A stretch of DNA of 64,000 bases from Acidobacteriota bacterium (GTDB lineage Bacteria > Acidobacteriota > Terriglobia > Bryobacterales > Bryobacteraceae): positions 62,001 to 126,000 of the forward strand of contig JAKOTR010000008.1 in the NCBI GenBank assembly GCA_029776225.1, written 5' to 3'. Within the stretch, counting starts at the first letter, position 1, and the number at the start of each line of letters is the position of its first letter. The translations under genes were made by a program, and so were the position numbers. Below, one piece after another: positions 63,906-64,000 of this stretch. The notes beneath the pieces are model-generated. The model saw only the letters and a program-made list of their open reading frames with translations. It had not been told where the DNA came from and searched no databases.

Positions 63906-63947
63906 TTGAAGAGCCCCCTGCGGAAGCAGTTATATTGGTACCTGACC

Positions 63948-64000
63948 GTGGCCGGCAGAATCCCCTCAGCACTCAAGCGCACCATCTTCAAACTCCTTGG
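63948..64000 (+). CDS. possible 5' end of a gene cut by the window edge
   Basis: A GTG opens a frame (VAGRIPSALKRTIFKLLG) that continues to the end of the window, 15 nt after a TATATT that could be a -10 box. The peptide is plausible for a cytoplasmic N-terminus before a membrane helix, but it is too short to assign. No clear ribosome-binding site is seen. Confidence 0.3.
   Translation, partial: MAGRIPSALKRTIFKLL

Overview
The window looks like chromosome of an Acidobacteriota bacterium of the Solibacter/Bryobacter type. The evidence is high GC with long spurious antisense frames, two very large Oar-like TonB-dependent receptors with an N-terminal carboxypeptidase-regulatory-like domain, a secreted beta-propeller protein ending in the C-terminal domain catalogued as TIGR03437 (named for Solibacter), a CadC-like winged-helix/TolB-propeller sensor, and many Tat-type or lipoprotein-like secreted oxidoreductases and sugar enzymes. 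I recognise no rRNA, tRNA, intact insertion sequence, prophage or CRISPR array.

Layout. 0-6 kb: a secreted lactonase-fold propeller, then the glyoxylate shunt as a divergent pair (malate synthase aceB on minus, isocitrate lyase aceA on plus) with a perfect 15-nt palindrome between them. A TPR protein with a Fis-like C-terminal helix-turn-helix lies directly behind aceB and is a candidate regulator. 6-12.4 kb: a sugar-isomerase-like TIM barrel, a class A penicillin-binding protein, a TPR protein and a YfhO-like membrane protein. 12.4-19.7 kb: a seven-gene minus-strand export operon (TetR regulator, TolC-like channel, HlyD-like adaptor, two ATPases, two ABC-2 permeases) with stop/start overlaps, equivalent in content to E. 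coli cecR-ybhGFSR. 20-25.6 kb: infC without rpmI/rplT beside it, an orphan Cas6-type CRISPR RNA endonuclease, an outer-membrane beta-barrel and the TIGR03437 propeller protein. 26-34.7 kb: a polysaccharide or glycoprotein locus with an asparagine synthase, an ArnT-like transferase, a GT4, a giant methyltransferase-coiled coil-GT2-GT2 fusion and a PEP-CTERM-anchored protein. 34.8-38.7 kb: a triple-repeat secreted protein, an aldo/keto reductase, an RsbR-N-like protein and a PLP decarboxylase.

38.7-43.1 kb is a gene graveyard around one large receptor. It holds a frameshifted unknown gene, a 31-bp fragment nearly identical to the receptor at 48-51.6 kb, a decayed methyltransferase resembling the intact gene at 54.7-55.3 kb, and, beyond the receptor, the last 20 codons of an era gene. 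The order matches the intact order receptor-methyltransferase-era at 51-57 kb, so this may be a relic of an old segmental duplication.

43.1-51.6 kb: a membrane one-component sensor divergent from a GH106-type alpha-L-rhamnosidase, which is followed 10 nt later by a receptor and then a strong intrinsic terminator. This looks like a compact rhamnose-glycan uptake locus. 52-56.6 kb: an Lnt/nitrilase-like membrane protein, a VOC protein, a four-helix membrane protein, a methyltransferase, an intergenic region dense in inverted repeats, and a pirin. 56.7-60.8 kb: a truncated, frameshifted yceI pseudogene and the conserved phoH-ybeY-corC/hlyC-era operon. 61-64 kb: a secreted TPR protein, an MFS transporter and the possible start of a further gene cut by the window edge.
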